Shown: positions 17,374-25,064 of the stretch, one piece after another | Position numbering within the stretch: the first letter of the stretch is position 1 | Layout of the letters: each line of letters starts with the position of its first letter | From: Streptomyces sp. Root1304 | GTDB lineage: Bacteria; Actinomycetota; Actinomycetes; Streptomycetales; Streptomycetaceae | Assembly: GCF_001426405.1 (NCBI RefSeq) | Contig: NZ_LMEP01000024.1 | Location: 104,678-168,677 of the forward strand | Direction of reading: 5' to 3' | DNA: 64,000 bases | Program-made: the position numbers and the translations under genes | The notes under the pieces: generated by a model | Databases searched by the model: none | What the model was told of the DNA's origin: nothing | What the model saw: only the letters and a program-made list of their open reading frames with translations

Positions 17374-18942
17374 TCAGCGGGGGTGGGCGACGGGAGTCCG
17401 GTCGGCGGGGAGCAGGACCGTGAACACCGTCCTGCCCGGGGCGCTCTCCACGCTCACCTCCCCGCCGTGCGCGAGCACGACCGCCCGGACGATGGCCAGG
17501 CCCAGGCCGGTGGATCCGGCGTTGCGGGAGCGGGAGGCGTCGCCGCGCGCGAACCGCTCGAAGACGGTGGGCAGGAGGCCGGGCGGGATGCCGGGCCCGT
17601 CGTCCTCGACCTCGACCGTCACCGCCTCCGTCCCCGTCACCGCCTCCGTCACCGCTCCCGTCCCCGTCACCGCCTCCGTCACCGCCCCCGTACGGACCCT
17701 GGCGGTGACCTTCGTCCCGGGCGGGGTGTGCGTACGGGCGTTGGCGAGCAGGTTCACGAGAACCTGGTGGATCCGGGCGCCGTCCGCCCGTACCGGGGTC
17801 CCGCCGTCCTCGGGCAGTTCGAGGCTCCAGTGGTGCTCGGGCCCGGCGGCGCGGGCGTCGCTCACCGCGTCCACGACGAGCGGGACGAGATCGGTGGTCC
17901 CGTACGAGAGCGGGCGGCCGGTGTCGAGCCGGGCGAGCAGCAGCAGGTCCTCCACCAGGCCCGTCATCCGGGTCGCCTCCGACTCGATCCGGCCGAGCGC
18001 GTGCCGGGTGTCGGGCCCGCACTCCTCCCGGCCGCGCCGGGTCAGCTCCGCGTACCCCCGGATCGAGGCGAGCGGGGTGCGCAGTTCGTGGCTGGCGTCC
18101 GCCACGAACTGCCGGACGCGGGTCTCGCTCTGCTGACGGGCGTCGAGGGCCGAGTGGACGTGGTCGAGCATCCGGTTGATGGCCGCGCCGACCTGCCCGA
18201 CCTCGGTCCGCGGATCGGCCTCCGCCTCCGGGACCCGCTGATGGAGCGCCACCTCGCCGCTGTGCAGCGGCAGCTGGGCGACCTGGCCGGCGGTGGCGGC
18301 GACCCGCCGCAGCGGCCGCAGGGCCACCCGGACGAGCACGGTCCCGGCGAGCGAGGCCGCGAAGAGCCCGGCGCCGGTGACGCTCAGCTCGACCAGGACG
18401 AGGGTGGAGAGGGCGTCCTCGACCTCGGTGAGCGGGATGCCGGTGAGGAAGGCGCCGTGGCTGCCCTCCGCGTACGCGACCCGATAGGAACCGAGGCCGC
18501 CGGGCAGCTCGACGGTGTGCGGTCCGCCGTCGCGCGGGACGGCCGCGAGCGCGGCCCGCTGGGCCTCGTCGAGCGCCTTGGTGGGGAAGCGGGGCCCCTC
18601 CGTCCCGCCGCCCCCGCGCTCCTCGGTGGAGTACCCGGCGAAGGAGACGCCCGTGTCGGTGACGACGGCGCCGAGGGTGCCGATCGGGACGCCGGGGCCG
18701 CCGAGGAAGGCGAGCGGCTCCCGGTCCCGCACCGGATCGGGCACGGGAAGGACGACCGGCGGCCCGGCGGCCCGCTGGGACAGGCCGTCGATCTGCTCGT
18801 CGGCCTGGTCGTACAGGTACGAGCGGAACGCGATCGTCGTGACCGTGCCGATGACGGCCGCGACGACCGCGATCAGCGCGACCGCCGAGACGACGAGACG
18901 GGTCCGCAGCGACCACGGCCGCCGCCCTGCACCCCGGAACAC
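17374..18942 (-). CDS. Sensor histidine kinase
   Basis: A 522-residue membrane kinase. TM1 is at about residues 12-35, followed by a periplasmic sensor, TM2 near 165-190, HAMP, a phosphoacceptor H-box (FVADASHELRTPLASIRG), N-box (LVNLLANARTHTP), G1 (VEDDGPGIPP), F-box (VFERFARGD) and G2 (GSTGLGLAIVR), so it is complete and should be active. An in-frame 30-bp duplication adds TGAVTEAVTG repeats between N- and G1-boxes (about residues 417-445). Six bases separate it from the upstream response-regulator gene. The signal is not predictable. Confidence 0.92.
   Translation of the reverse strand: MFRGAGRRPWSLRTRLVVSAVALIAVVAAVIGTVTTIAFRSYLYDQADEQIDGLSQRAAGPPVVLPVPDPVRDREPLAFLGGPGVPIGTLGAVVTDTGVSFAGYSTEERGGGGTEGPRFPTKALDEAQRAALAAVPRDGGPHTVELPGGLGSYRVAYAEGSHGAFLTGIPLTEVEDALSTLVLVELSVTGAGLFAASLAGTVLVRVALRPLRRVAATAGQVAQLPLHSGEVALHQRVPEAEADPRTEVGQVGAAINRMLDHVHSALDARQQSETRVRQFVADASHELRTPLASIRGYAELTRRGREECGPDTRHALGRIESEATRMTGLVEDLLLLARLDTGRPLSYGTTDLVPLVVDAVSDARAAGPEHHWSLELPEDGGTPVRADGARIHQVLVNLLANARTHTPPGTKVTARVRTGAVTEAVTGTGAVTEAVTGTEAVTVEVEDDGPGIPPGLLPTVFERFARGDASRSRNAGSTGLGLAIVRAVVLAHGGEVSVESAPGRTVFTVLLPADRTPVAHPR
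17633..17692. repeat. 30-bp in-frame tandem repeat in the kinase ATPase domain
   Basis: Two 30-bp units (17633-17662 and 17663-17692, one mismatch) plus a partial unit upstream encode TGAVTEAVTG twice. The insert falls in a loop between the N- and G1-boxes. Confidence 0.8.
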
Positions 18943-18948
18943 CGGCCG

Positions 18949-19752
18949 CTACTCCCCCGGCTTGATCAGGTATCCGGCCCCGCGCCGGGTGTGGATCATC
19001 GGGGCGCGCCCCGCGTCGATCTTCCGCCGCAGGTACGAGATGTAGAGCTCGACGACGTTGGCCTGGCCGCCGAAGTCGTACGACCAGACGCGGTCGAGGA
19101 TCTGCGCCTTGCTGAGCACCCGCCGCGGATTGCGCATGAGATACCGCAGCAGCTCGAACTCGGTCGCGGTCAGATGGATGGAGACCCCGTCCCGGGTGAC
19201 CTCGTGGCTGTCCTCGTCGAGGGTGAGGTCCCCGACGACGAGCAGCGACTCGCCGCGCGCGAGCGCGGCCCCCGACCTGCGGATGAGACCGCGCAGCCGG
19301 GCCACGACCTCCTCCAGGCTGAAGGGCTTGGTGACGTAGTCGTCGCCGCCCGCCGTGAGCCCGGCGATCCGGTCCTCGACGGCGTCCTTCGCGGTCAGGA
19401 ACAGCACCGGCACGTCGGGCAGCTCGCGCCGGATGCGCCCGAGCAGGCTCAGCCCGTCGACGTCCGGGAGCATGATGTCGAGGATCACGGCGTCGGGCCG
19501 GAACTCGCGCGCGGTGCGCAGGGCCCCGGCCCCGTCGCCCGCACTGCGCACCTGCCAGCCCTCGTACCGCAGGGCCATCGAGAGCAGCTCGGCGAGCGAG
19601 TCCTCGTCGTCGACGACGAGGACCCGGACGGCGGTTCCGTCGGCGCGGAGCAGCTCGGCGCGGGCGCCGGTGCGGGCGCCGCTTCCGGTGCGGGTACGGG
19701 CGCCGGTGCGGGTGCCGGCGCTCGTGCTCGTGCGGTGTGTGGTGACGGTCAT
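18949..19752 (-). CDS. OmpR/PhoB family response regulator
   Basis: A 267-residue regulator. An unusual Thr/Arg/Gly/Ala-rich leader of about 40 residues is followed by a receiver (RVLVVDDEDS, phosphoacceptor Asp in VILDIMLPDVDG, Thr in FLTAKD, Lys in YVTKPFS) and a winged-helix output domain (LTATEFELLRYLMRNPRRVLSKAQILDRVW). The ATG at 19752 is preferred for its GGGGA site. It is first gene of the pair with the histidine kinase. Confidence 0.93.
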   Translation of the reverse strand: MTVTTHRTSTSAGTRTGARTRTGSGARTGARAELLRADGTAVRVLVVDDEDSLAELLSMALRYEGWQVRSAGDGAGALRTAREFRPDAVILDIMLPDVDGLSLLGRIRRELPDVPVLFLTAKDAVEDRIAGLTAGGDDYVTKPFSLEEVVARLRGLIRRSGAALARGESLLVVGDLTLDEDSHEVTRDGVSIHLTATEFELLRYLMRNPRRVLSKAQILDRVWSYDFGGQANVVELYISYLRRKIDAGRAPMIHTRRGAGYLIKPGE

Positions 19753-19854
19753 GGTCCCCACGCTGCCGGGCGCCGCTGAGAGGCCTCTTGCCCTTTCCTG
19801 TGAATTCCCTGAGAAAGGCCGGGGCCGGGGGTCGCGGCGGGGCCGGGGCCTCAG

Positions 19855-19894
19855 GGGCTCAGGCGCTCAAGGGCTCAAGGGCTCAGGCGCTCAG
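19855..19894. repeat. CTCA-rich direct repeats flanking parS
   Basis: GGGCTCAGGCGCTCAA, GGGCTCAA and GGGCTCAGGCGCTCAG follow one another immediately before the parS palindrome and contain the stop of the amidohydrolase gene. Confidence 0.6.
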
Positions 19895-20838
19895 CGTTTC
19901 ACGTGAAACAACGCGGCCCCGTTCTCGTACAGGACCCCCCGCAGCCAGTCGTCCCCGAGCCCGAGGCGTTCCAGGGCGTGGAGCTGGTGCACGTACGGAT
20001 ACGGGATGTTCGGGAAGTCGGAGCCGAGGAGGATCCGGTCCCCGAGCTCCACGAGCCGCTTCAGTTCCGCCTCAGGGAAGGGCGCGAGCCGCTCGCTGAA
20101 GTCGGTGAAGGCCATCGTGGTGTCGAGGTGGACACCCTCGTACCGCTGGGCGAGATCGAGGAATTCCCCGTACTCCGGCATCCCCATGTGGGCGACGATC
20201 ACGCGCAGCCGGGGGTGGCGGGCGAGCACCCGGCCCATCGGCCCGGGGCCGGTGAAGGCGCCCGGAGTGGGTCCGGAGCCGCAGTGCACGACGACCAGGG
20301 TCCCGCTGTCGGCGAGGGTGCCCCAGACGGAGTCCAGCAGAGGATCGGCCGGGTCGAAGCCGCCGACCTGGAGGTGCACCTTGAACACCCGGGCACCGGC
20401 GTCCAGTGCGTCCCGGACGTATCCGTCGACGCCCGGTTCGGGGAAGAAGGTCGCGGTGTGCAGACAGTCGGGGGTGCGCGCGGCGAAGTCGGCGGCCCAG
20501 GAGTTCAGCCAGGCCGCCATGCCGGGCTTGTGCGGGTAGAGCATCGAGGTGAAGGCGACCGCGCCGAACCCGCGCAGGAGGGCGAGCCGGCGGTCCTCCT
20601 CCTCGCGGTAGGTGATGGGCCACTCCAGACCGGTCAGGGGACCGACGGCGTCGAAGTAGGCCCAGACCTTGTCGAGGACGTTCTGCGGCATGAAGTGGGT
20701 GTGCACGTCGACGAGCCCGGGAATCCCGAGCCGGCGGACAAGAGCCGCGATGTCGCCGGCCTCGCTGCCGAGGCTGTTCTGACTGCTCTGACTGTTGTCG
20801 CTGCCGTGGCCGCTCCGGCCGCCGTCACTCGCGCTCAA
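19891..20838 (-). CDS. Amidohydrolase (metal-dependent, ACMSD/LigW-like)
   Basis: A 315-residue TIM-barrel amidohydrolase 2 protein. Metal ligands are visible in VDVHTHF (near residue 44), a mid-protein VVVHCGSG, VIVAHMG and the catalytic Asp in LLGSDFPN. Such enzymes hydrolyse or decarboxylate aromatic or acyl substrates. The start is uncertain: the only upstream initiator is TTG at 20838, inside the 3' end of the monooxygenase gene, giving a Ser/Gly/Asn-rich leader. The last codons contain the parS site. It overlaps the monooxygenase gene by 14 bases, so they are co-transcribed. Confidence 0.85.
   Translation of the reverse strand: MSASDGGRSGHGSDNSQSSQNSLGSEAGDIAALVRRLGIPGLVDVHTHFMPQNVLDKVWAYFDAVGPLTGLEWPITYREEEDRRLALLRGFGAVAFTSMLYPHKPGMAAWLNSWAADFAARTPDCLHTATFFPEPGVDGYVRDALDAGARVFKVHLQVGGFDPADPLLDSVWGTLADSGTLVVVHCGSGPTPGAFTGPGPMGRVLARHPRLRVIVAHMGMPEYGEFLDLAQRYEGVHLDTTMAFTDFSERLAPFPEAELKRLVELGDRILLGSDFPNIPYPYVHQLHALERLGLGDDWLRGVLYENGAALFHVKR
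19896..19909. other. parS: parS centromere site (ParB-binding)
   Basis: GTTTCACGTGAAAC is the exact 14-bp ParB palindrome; the 16-mer 19895-19910 differs from TGTTTCACGTGAAACA only at its first base. It sits in the last codons of the amidohydrolase gene, where it forces AT-ending codons (TTT, AAA) that Streptomyces avoids. Streptomyces chromosomes carry many parS copies around oriC. Confidence 0.92.
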
Positions 20839-21160
20839 AGCTGTAACTCCGCTCGACCTTGCCGATGTGGACGCTGTAGCTGTCGTACCAGTGTTCCCGC
20901 CCGTGCGCCTTGGCCGCCTGGTGCCGGGCGTCGAGCCGCCAGACGTCGAGCGCCTCCACGTCGCGGAAGTAGGCGACGGTGATACCGATGCCGCCGGGAG
21001 TCCGGGCGGACTCGTATCCGAGGAACCCGGGCACGGAGCCGACGACGTCTCGCAGTTCGGCGGCCGTCTCGGCGTAGCCCTCGGGGGCGTCGGGCCGGAC
21101 GGAGGTGAACACGGCGGTGTAGTAGGGCGGTTCGAGGCCCGCCACCAGCTGGGGAGTCAT
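20825..21160 (-). CDS. Antibiotic biosynthesis monooxygenase-domain protein
   Basis: A 111-residue Dabb-fold ABM protein: YYTAVFTSV strand, VGSVPGFLGYESAR, then GITVAYFRDVEALDVWRLDARHQAAKAHGREHWYDSY, here split as strand GITVAYF and helix WRLDARHQ. Small dimeric oxygenases or heme-degrading proteins share this fold. ATG at 21160 follows GAGGG. Its 3' end overlaps the amidohydrolase start, which suggests sequential steps on one substrate. Confidence 0.82.
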   Translation of the reverse strand: MTPQLVAGLEPPYYTAVFTSVRPDAPEGYAETAAELRDVVGSVPGFLGYESARTPGGIGITVAYFRDVEALDVWRLDARHQAAKAHGREHWYDSYSVHIGKVERSYSFERE

Positions 21161-21312
21161 GCGATCACCCTCGCGGGCCGGGGACGGGGATGTCCACGGC
21201 GCCCGGGCAAAGGGATCCAAGTCTTTACGCGGTGACGCGGGCGGGATCCACGTCTTACGCGGCGACCGGGGCGGCGGCCCACATCTCTACGCGGCGGCCG
21301 GGGCGGCGGCCG

Positions 21313-22248
21313 TCAGAACAGCTCCCCCTGAGCGCTCGGGTCGGCGGCGGGCGCCGCGTCCGTCACGGGGACGGAGAAGGCGGCGCCCTCCCCCGCGCTC
21401 CGGAGCACCCATCCGCCCATCAGCCGCGTGTCGAGCGCGAGGCAGCGCCCGTCGGGGGCGAGCAGATGCAGGTCGGGCCCGGCGGCGGCGAGCAGCCGCC
21501 CGGTGACGACCCCGCCGTCGACGAGCTCGGCGACGGTCCCGGCGAGCGGCGGCAGCCCGGAGGCCGAGGCGCGGTCACGGTCACCCGCCGCCGACAAGCC
21601 ACCGCCCACCCCCGCGGACGCCCCACCGATCCCGAAGACCCCGGCATGGTCGTGCGGTGCGAAGTCCAGCGGTTCCAGGGTCTCGGTCCAGCCGCCGACC
21701 GCGCGGGCGCGGCGGTACAGCGCCTCGACCTCCCCGGCTCGGTCGGCGACGGGCGGCAGGGCGTGCCGGGCCGCCCGCTTCCGCTCGTACGCCACCCGGT
21801 CGGGGACGCCGAGCGCGTGCCGCAGGACCTCCTCGGTACGGCGGGCGGCCATCAGCGGCCCCCGCCCGAGCCAGCTGAAGGTGACGGCGCCCTGTTCGAG
21901 GAGGCGGGCGGCGCCCCGCGCCTCGGCGGTGATGCCGACCTTGGTCATGCCGGGCCCGAACCAGGCCAGGTACACGCGGTAGGGCTGCGGGTCGTCGAGG
22001 AAGGTGTCGGCGGCGACGGAGTGGGCCCGGTCGAGCCGCGCGCACTCGGGGCAGCGGCCGCCGGTGGCCCGCCCGGGGACGGCGGCGTCCACGGGACAGG
22101 GGTTCCCCCGGGCGCCGGGGCAGCGCCGGACGCCGACGGCACGGAAGGCGAGGTCCTGCCCGTAGGTGAGCGGGCTGACCCGGCCGCCCCGCCAGCGCAG
22201 CCCGGGGGCACCGCCTGCCCAGGTGATCCCCCGGCACATCCACTCCAC
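21313..22248 (-). CDS. DUF2797 protein
   Basis: A 311-residue cytoplasmic protein of the DUF2797 family. Four Cys (CPGARGNPC ... CPEC) form a likely zinc site near residues 45-70. YRVYLAWFGPGMTKVGIT resembles the core of GIY-YIG nuclease folds, which this family is thought to share; activity is unproven. The start is uncertain: GTG 22248 (VEWMCRG) is used here, with ATG 22239 and an upstream GTG-class start at 22293 as alternatives. Confidence 0.75.
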   Translation of the reverse strand: MEWMCRGITWAGGAPGLRWRGGRVSPLTYGQDLAFRAVGVRRCPGARGNPCPVDAAVPGRATGGRCPECARLDRAHSVAADTFLDDPQPYRVYLAWFGPGMTKVGITAEARGAARLLEQGAVTFSWLGRGPLMAARRTEEVLRHALGVPDRVAYERKRAARHALPPVADRAGEVEALYRRARAVGGWTETLEPLDFAPHDHAGVFGIGGASAGVGGGLSAAGDRDRASASGLPPLAGTVAELVDGGVVTGRLLAAAGPDLHLLAPDGRCLALDTRLMGGWVLRSAGEGAAFSVPVTDAAPAADPSAQGELF

Positions 22249-22353
22249 GCCCGTACGCCTCCCTGTGCTGACCGGAGGTCCAGTCTCCGCCAAGCCCGAC
22301 GGGCCCGGGACCCCCTCCCGAAGGTCCGGCGGGGCCCTGCTCTCCTCACGGGC

Positions 22354-23178
22354 TCAGGGCAGGACGTAGATGCGGGCGCCGTCCGCGTCGGGGCTGCCGA
22401 CCTCGCGCATGCAGCCGCGTTCGAGGAGGAGCCGTACGCAGTCCCGGACGCGGTCGCCGGAGAGCCCGGTGCGGCGGGTGACGTCCTGGGGCCGGTAGCG
22501 GACGCCGCCCCGGACGAGGGCGGGGGCGAGACAGCTGGCGACGGTCCGTACGTCGCCGGTGATGGCCCAGGAGTCGACGAGTTCCTGCGGGGTGAGGGCG
22601 ACGGCGGCGCCGGTGCGCTGGCGGGGCACGGCGAGCCGCTCAAGGGAGTCGGCGACCCTTGAGAGGCTGCGGCGCGTCTCGCGGAGCAGTTCGGCGTACG
22701 CGGTGTGCTCGACGTAGGACGCGTCCCGCTCGTCGAACCGGCCCTCCAGGCGGACGAGGACGTCGAGCAGTTCCGGGGGCAGGACGAACCCGGCGTGGAC
22801 GGGCGAGGGTTCGAGGTCGTAGCGGCCGTCCCGCTGGACGGCGGCCACGACCTCGGCGGTCCACGCGCGGAAGGGCGCGGCTTCCGGTCTTCCGCAGACC
22901 GCGACGAGCTGGACGAGTCCCTGGAGGCTCACCATCCGGGTCGAGGCCCGGATGCCGCAGCGGCGGAGGAACTCCTCGCCGTCGACCAGCTCCCGGGCGG
23001 ACGCCAGGCACTCTGCGGGCAGGGCCACCGTGCGCAGCGCCTCGCGGGTCCCGGAGTACCCGAGCTGTTTCGCCACGTCCACCACGGGAAACCAGTGGGC
23101 TCCGTCGGGCGCGGTCAGCCGCCGCAGGGGTCCGCCGGTGGCGACGTACGCCAAGTCATCGATGTCGATCGCGTCCAT
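22354..23178 (-). CDS. BRO-N domain protein with C-terminal winged helix
   Basis: A 274-residue protein. Residues about 15-115 form a BRO-N/phage antirepressor-like domain (WFPVVDVAKQLGYSGTREALRTV, VSLQGLVQLVAVCGRPEAAPFR). A coiled region around 150-180 follows, then a winged-helix-like C terminus (VTRRTGLSGDRVRDCVRLLLERGCM). BRO-N domains bind DNA and are common in phages, but no other phage genes surround it and Streptomyces carry chromosomal copies. A role as transcription regulator is inferred. Confidence 0.78.
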   Translation of the reverse strand: MDAIDIDDLAYVATGGPLRRLTAPDGAHWFPVVDVAKQLGYSGTREALRTVALPAECLASARELVDGEEFLRRCGIRASTRMVSLQGLVQLVAVCGRPEAAPFRAWTAEVVAAVQRDGRYDLEPSPVHAGFVLPPELLDVLVRLEGRFDERDASYVEHTAYAELLRETRRSLSRVADSLERLAVPRQRTGAAVALTPQELVDSWAITGDVRTVASCLAPALVRGGVRYRPQDVTRRTGLSGDRVRDCVRLLLERGCMREVGSPDADGARIYVLP

Positions 23179-23254
23179 CGATCATCACCTCCGCCACGCA
23201 AGCTAGGCCGAGGGCATATTCAACTGACATGCAAATCAGACAGGTTCACCCAAA

Positions 23255-23297
23255 AGGGGAGGCTTGCCGGGGATTCTCCCCCCGGCAAGCCTCCCCT
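23255..23297 (-). terminator. Rho-independent terminator of the PH-like gene
   Basis: A perfect 18-bp stem with a 7-base loop, followed on the minus strand by TTTT (23254-23251), 10 bases beyond the stop codon. Confidence 0.9.
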
Positions 23298-23307
23298 CCG
23301 GCGTGCG

Positions 23308-23673
23308 CTACTTGGCGACGAACTGCGTGAGGATCGCCTGCACCTCGTAGATGTCGACACCCTTGGTGAAGGTCTTCTGGACGGGCATCTGGCTGCCCGA
23401 GATCCAGATCTTCAGCTCGGCGTCGAGGTCGAAGGTGCCGGCGGTCTCGACGGCGAAGTGCGTGATGCTCCGGTAGGGGATCGAGTGGTACTCGACCTTC
23501 TTGCCGGTGATGCCCTGCTTGTCGACCAGCACGAGCCGCCGGTCGGTGAAGAAGATCGTGTCGCGGATCAGCAGGTACGCGGCGTGCACCTGCTCCCCCG
23601 GCCCGAGCAGCCGGGCGAAGTCCTGCTGAGCCTGAGCCGGATCGATCGCGTGCGCGTTCCCGAAGAGCGCCAT
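23308..23673 (-). CDS. PH-like domain protein
   Basis: A 121-residue protein of the bacterial PH-domain (YdbS/bPH) type: helix AQAQQDFARLLGPGEQV, then beta strands ending in FFTDRRLVLVDKQGITGKKVEYHSIPY split as FFTDRRLVLVDK and KKVEYHSIPY, and a C-terminal helix. These form cytoplasmic oligomeric rings or membrane-associated domains; the exact role is unknown. ATG at 23673 has a GGGGGTGGGG site. Highly conserved in actinobacteria. Confidence 0.85.
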   Translation of the reverse strand: MALFGNAHAIDPAQAQQDFARLLGPGEQVHAAYLLIRDTIFFTDRRLVLVDKQGITGKKVEYHSIPYRSITHFAVETAGTFDLDAELKIWISGSQMPVQKTFTKGVDIYEVQAILTQFVAK

Positions 23674-23743
23674 GCCCCACCCCCACACAGAAGAGAAAAA
23701 AGGATCATCCGACCCTAACCCTCCCGTCCCCCACGACACACGA

Positions 23744-23777
23744 CAGAGGCCCCCAGGATTTCTCCTGAGGGCCTCTG
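23744..23777 (-). terminator. Terminator of tRNA-Arg(ACG)
   Basis: A 15-position stem with one mismatch and a 4-base loop, 9 bases after the tRNA 3' end on the minus strand. Confidence 0.7.
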
Positions 23778-23785
23778 CCTTGCTG

Positions 23786-23858
23786 TGCACTCGGCAGGAT
23801 TCGAACCTGCAACCTTCTGATCCGTAGTCAGATGCTCTATCCGTTAAGCTACGAGTGC
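23786..23858 (-). tRNA. tRNA-Arg(ACG)
   Basis: A 73-nt tRNA: acceptor GCACTCG/CGAGTGC with discriminator A, anticodon stem TCTGA/TCAGA with loop CTACGGA (anticodon ACG) and T loop TTCGAAT. The A34 of this tRNA is the substrate of TadA, encoded at 439-930. Confidence 0.97.
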
Positions 23859-24099
23859 TTGTTCTTTTGTTTTGTCTTCGCTCCCCGGTCTTTCGACCCG
23901 CTCGCGGCGACAGGAAGAACATTACATGACTGCCGCCGCCATGTGAAATCCATTGGCCACACCCCTTGTGACCTGCGAAAACGTCGAGTCGAGGCGTCGG
24001 GGGCCCAGGGGCGTCGGAGCAGCGCGTCACCAGCGGGAGCCGGGTAAAGAGACCGGGGTCACATGTTCGGGTCCGGCGGGGGCAGGGGCCGGGAACGAG

Positions 24100-24130
24100 C
24101 GAAGCCCCGGCCTTGGGGGCCGGGGCTTCG
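24100..24130 (-). terminator. Terminator of tRNA-Ser(GCT)
   Basis: Perfect 13-bp stem CGAAGCCCCGGCC/GGCCGGGGCTTCG with a 5-base loop just beyond the tRNA 3' end. Confidence 0.8.
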
Positions 24131-24137
24131 GGTGGGG

Positions 24138-24228
24138 CGGAGGCGGAGGGATTTGAACCCTCGATGGGCTTTAAGACCCAAACCGCATTAGCAGTGCGGC
24201 GCCATAGACCGGACTAGGCGACGCCTCC
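24138..24228 (-). tRNA. tRNA-Ser(GCT)
   Basis: A 91-nt type II tRNA: acceptor GGAGGCG/CGCCTCC with discriminator G, anticodon loop CTGCTAA (anticodon GCT), a long variable arm and T loop TTCAAAT. Confidence 0.96.
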
Positions 24229-24462
24229 ATGCACCTCGCGCATACGCGGGTGGTGCGTGCAGATGATGACACAGGCGAACCGCCCGTCACCAATCGATTC
24301 TCACCGTACTAGCCCTCCGGGGTCGAGGGCAAAGCCCCACGGCCACGTCGTGGCGCCCACCCGGCGCACCCCGCTTGCGCAACGCCCCGGCCCCCGGAGC
24401 GTTAGAAGGGGCGGGCACGCCGTGCACCCGCGCCCCTCGTACCCCCGTCCCTGGAGACCCGC

Positions 24463-24900
24463 ATGCTGCGCAGCCTCGCCATCGCCACCCTCGCCACCGC
24501 CGCCGCCGGGGCCGCCGGGCTCGGCCCGCTGCCTCCGCTCCCGCTGCTCTCGCCGGCGGGCTCACCGGCCGACTCGCTGACCGTGGCGATCTCCGAGAGC
24601 GGCCACCCCGAGGCCGACGGCACCTTCGACCTGACGTGCGACGACCGCGCCGGCGGGAACCACCCCGCCGCCCAGGACGCCTGCAAGCGCCTCGAACAGC
24701 TCGCCGCCGAGGGCGGGAACCCGTTCGCACCCGTGCCCGCCGACCAGCTCTGCACCCAGATGTACGGCGGCCCCGCCCTCGCCCACATCACCGGCACCTG
24801 GCAGGGCCGGCGGGTCGACGCCCGGTTCTCCCGCGCCAACGGCTGCGAGATCGACCGCTGGGAGAACCTGGAGCCCGTCCTTCCGCTCGTCAGGGGATGA
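24463..24900 (+). CDS. Secreted subtilisin inhibitor-like (SSI) protein
   Basis: A 145-residue exported protease inhibitor: N-terminal signal (about residues 1-30), then the SSI domain with four Cys (59, 74, 97, 127) forming the two family disulfides. The reactive loop CTQMYGGP aligns with the CPMVYDP loop of SSI and places Gln99 at P1 and Met100 at P1', where Met, Lys or Arg are usual, so the target protease may be unusual. GTWQGRRVDARFSR and GCEIDRW are typical. It acts outside the cell on serine proteases. Confidence 0.88.
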   Translation: MLRSLAIATLATAAAGAAGLGPLPPLPLLSPAGSPADSLTVAISESGHPEADGTFDLTCDDRAGGNHPAAQDACKRLEQLAAEGGNPFAPVPADQLCTQMYGGPALAHITGTWQGRRVDARFSRANGCEIDRWENLEPVLPLVRG

Positions 24901-25064
24901 GGAGGGAGTGAGGAGAGGGTGAGAAGCGGGTGACGAGGGGACGAGGCAGGAGTCCCGCCCCGCGGCTCCCTTAGACTCCCCTCAGTGACAGGCTGCGGCC
25001 CGAGGGGCAAGATGGGCCCGCCGATCGGCAAGCACGTGCAGTGCGTCAGGGAGGAAGCGTCGTC

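Noticed and set aside
22354..23178. Prophage remnant, suggested by the BRO-N domain
   Set aside because: No integrase, structural or lysis genes nearby, composition is like the neighbours, and the adjacent tRNA genes are intact without repeated att copies.
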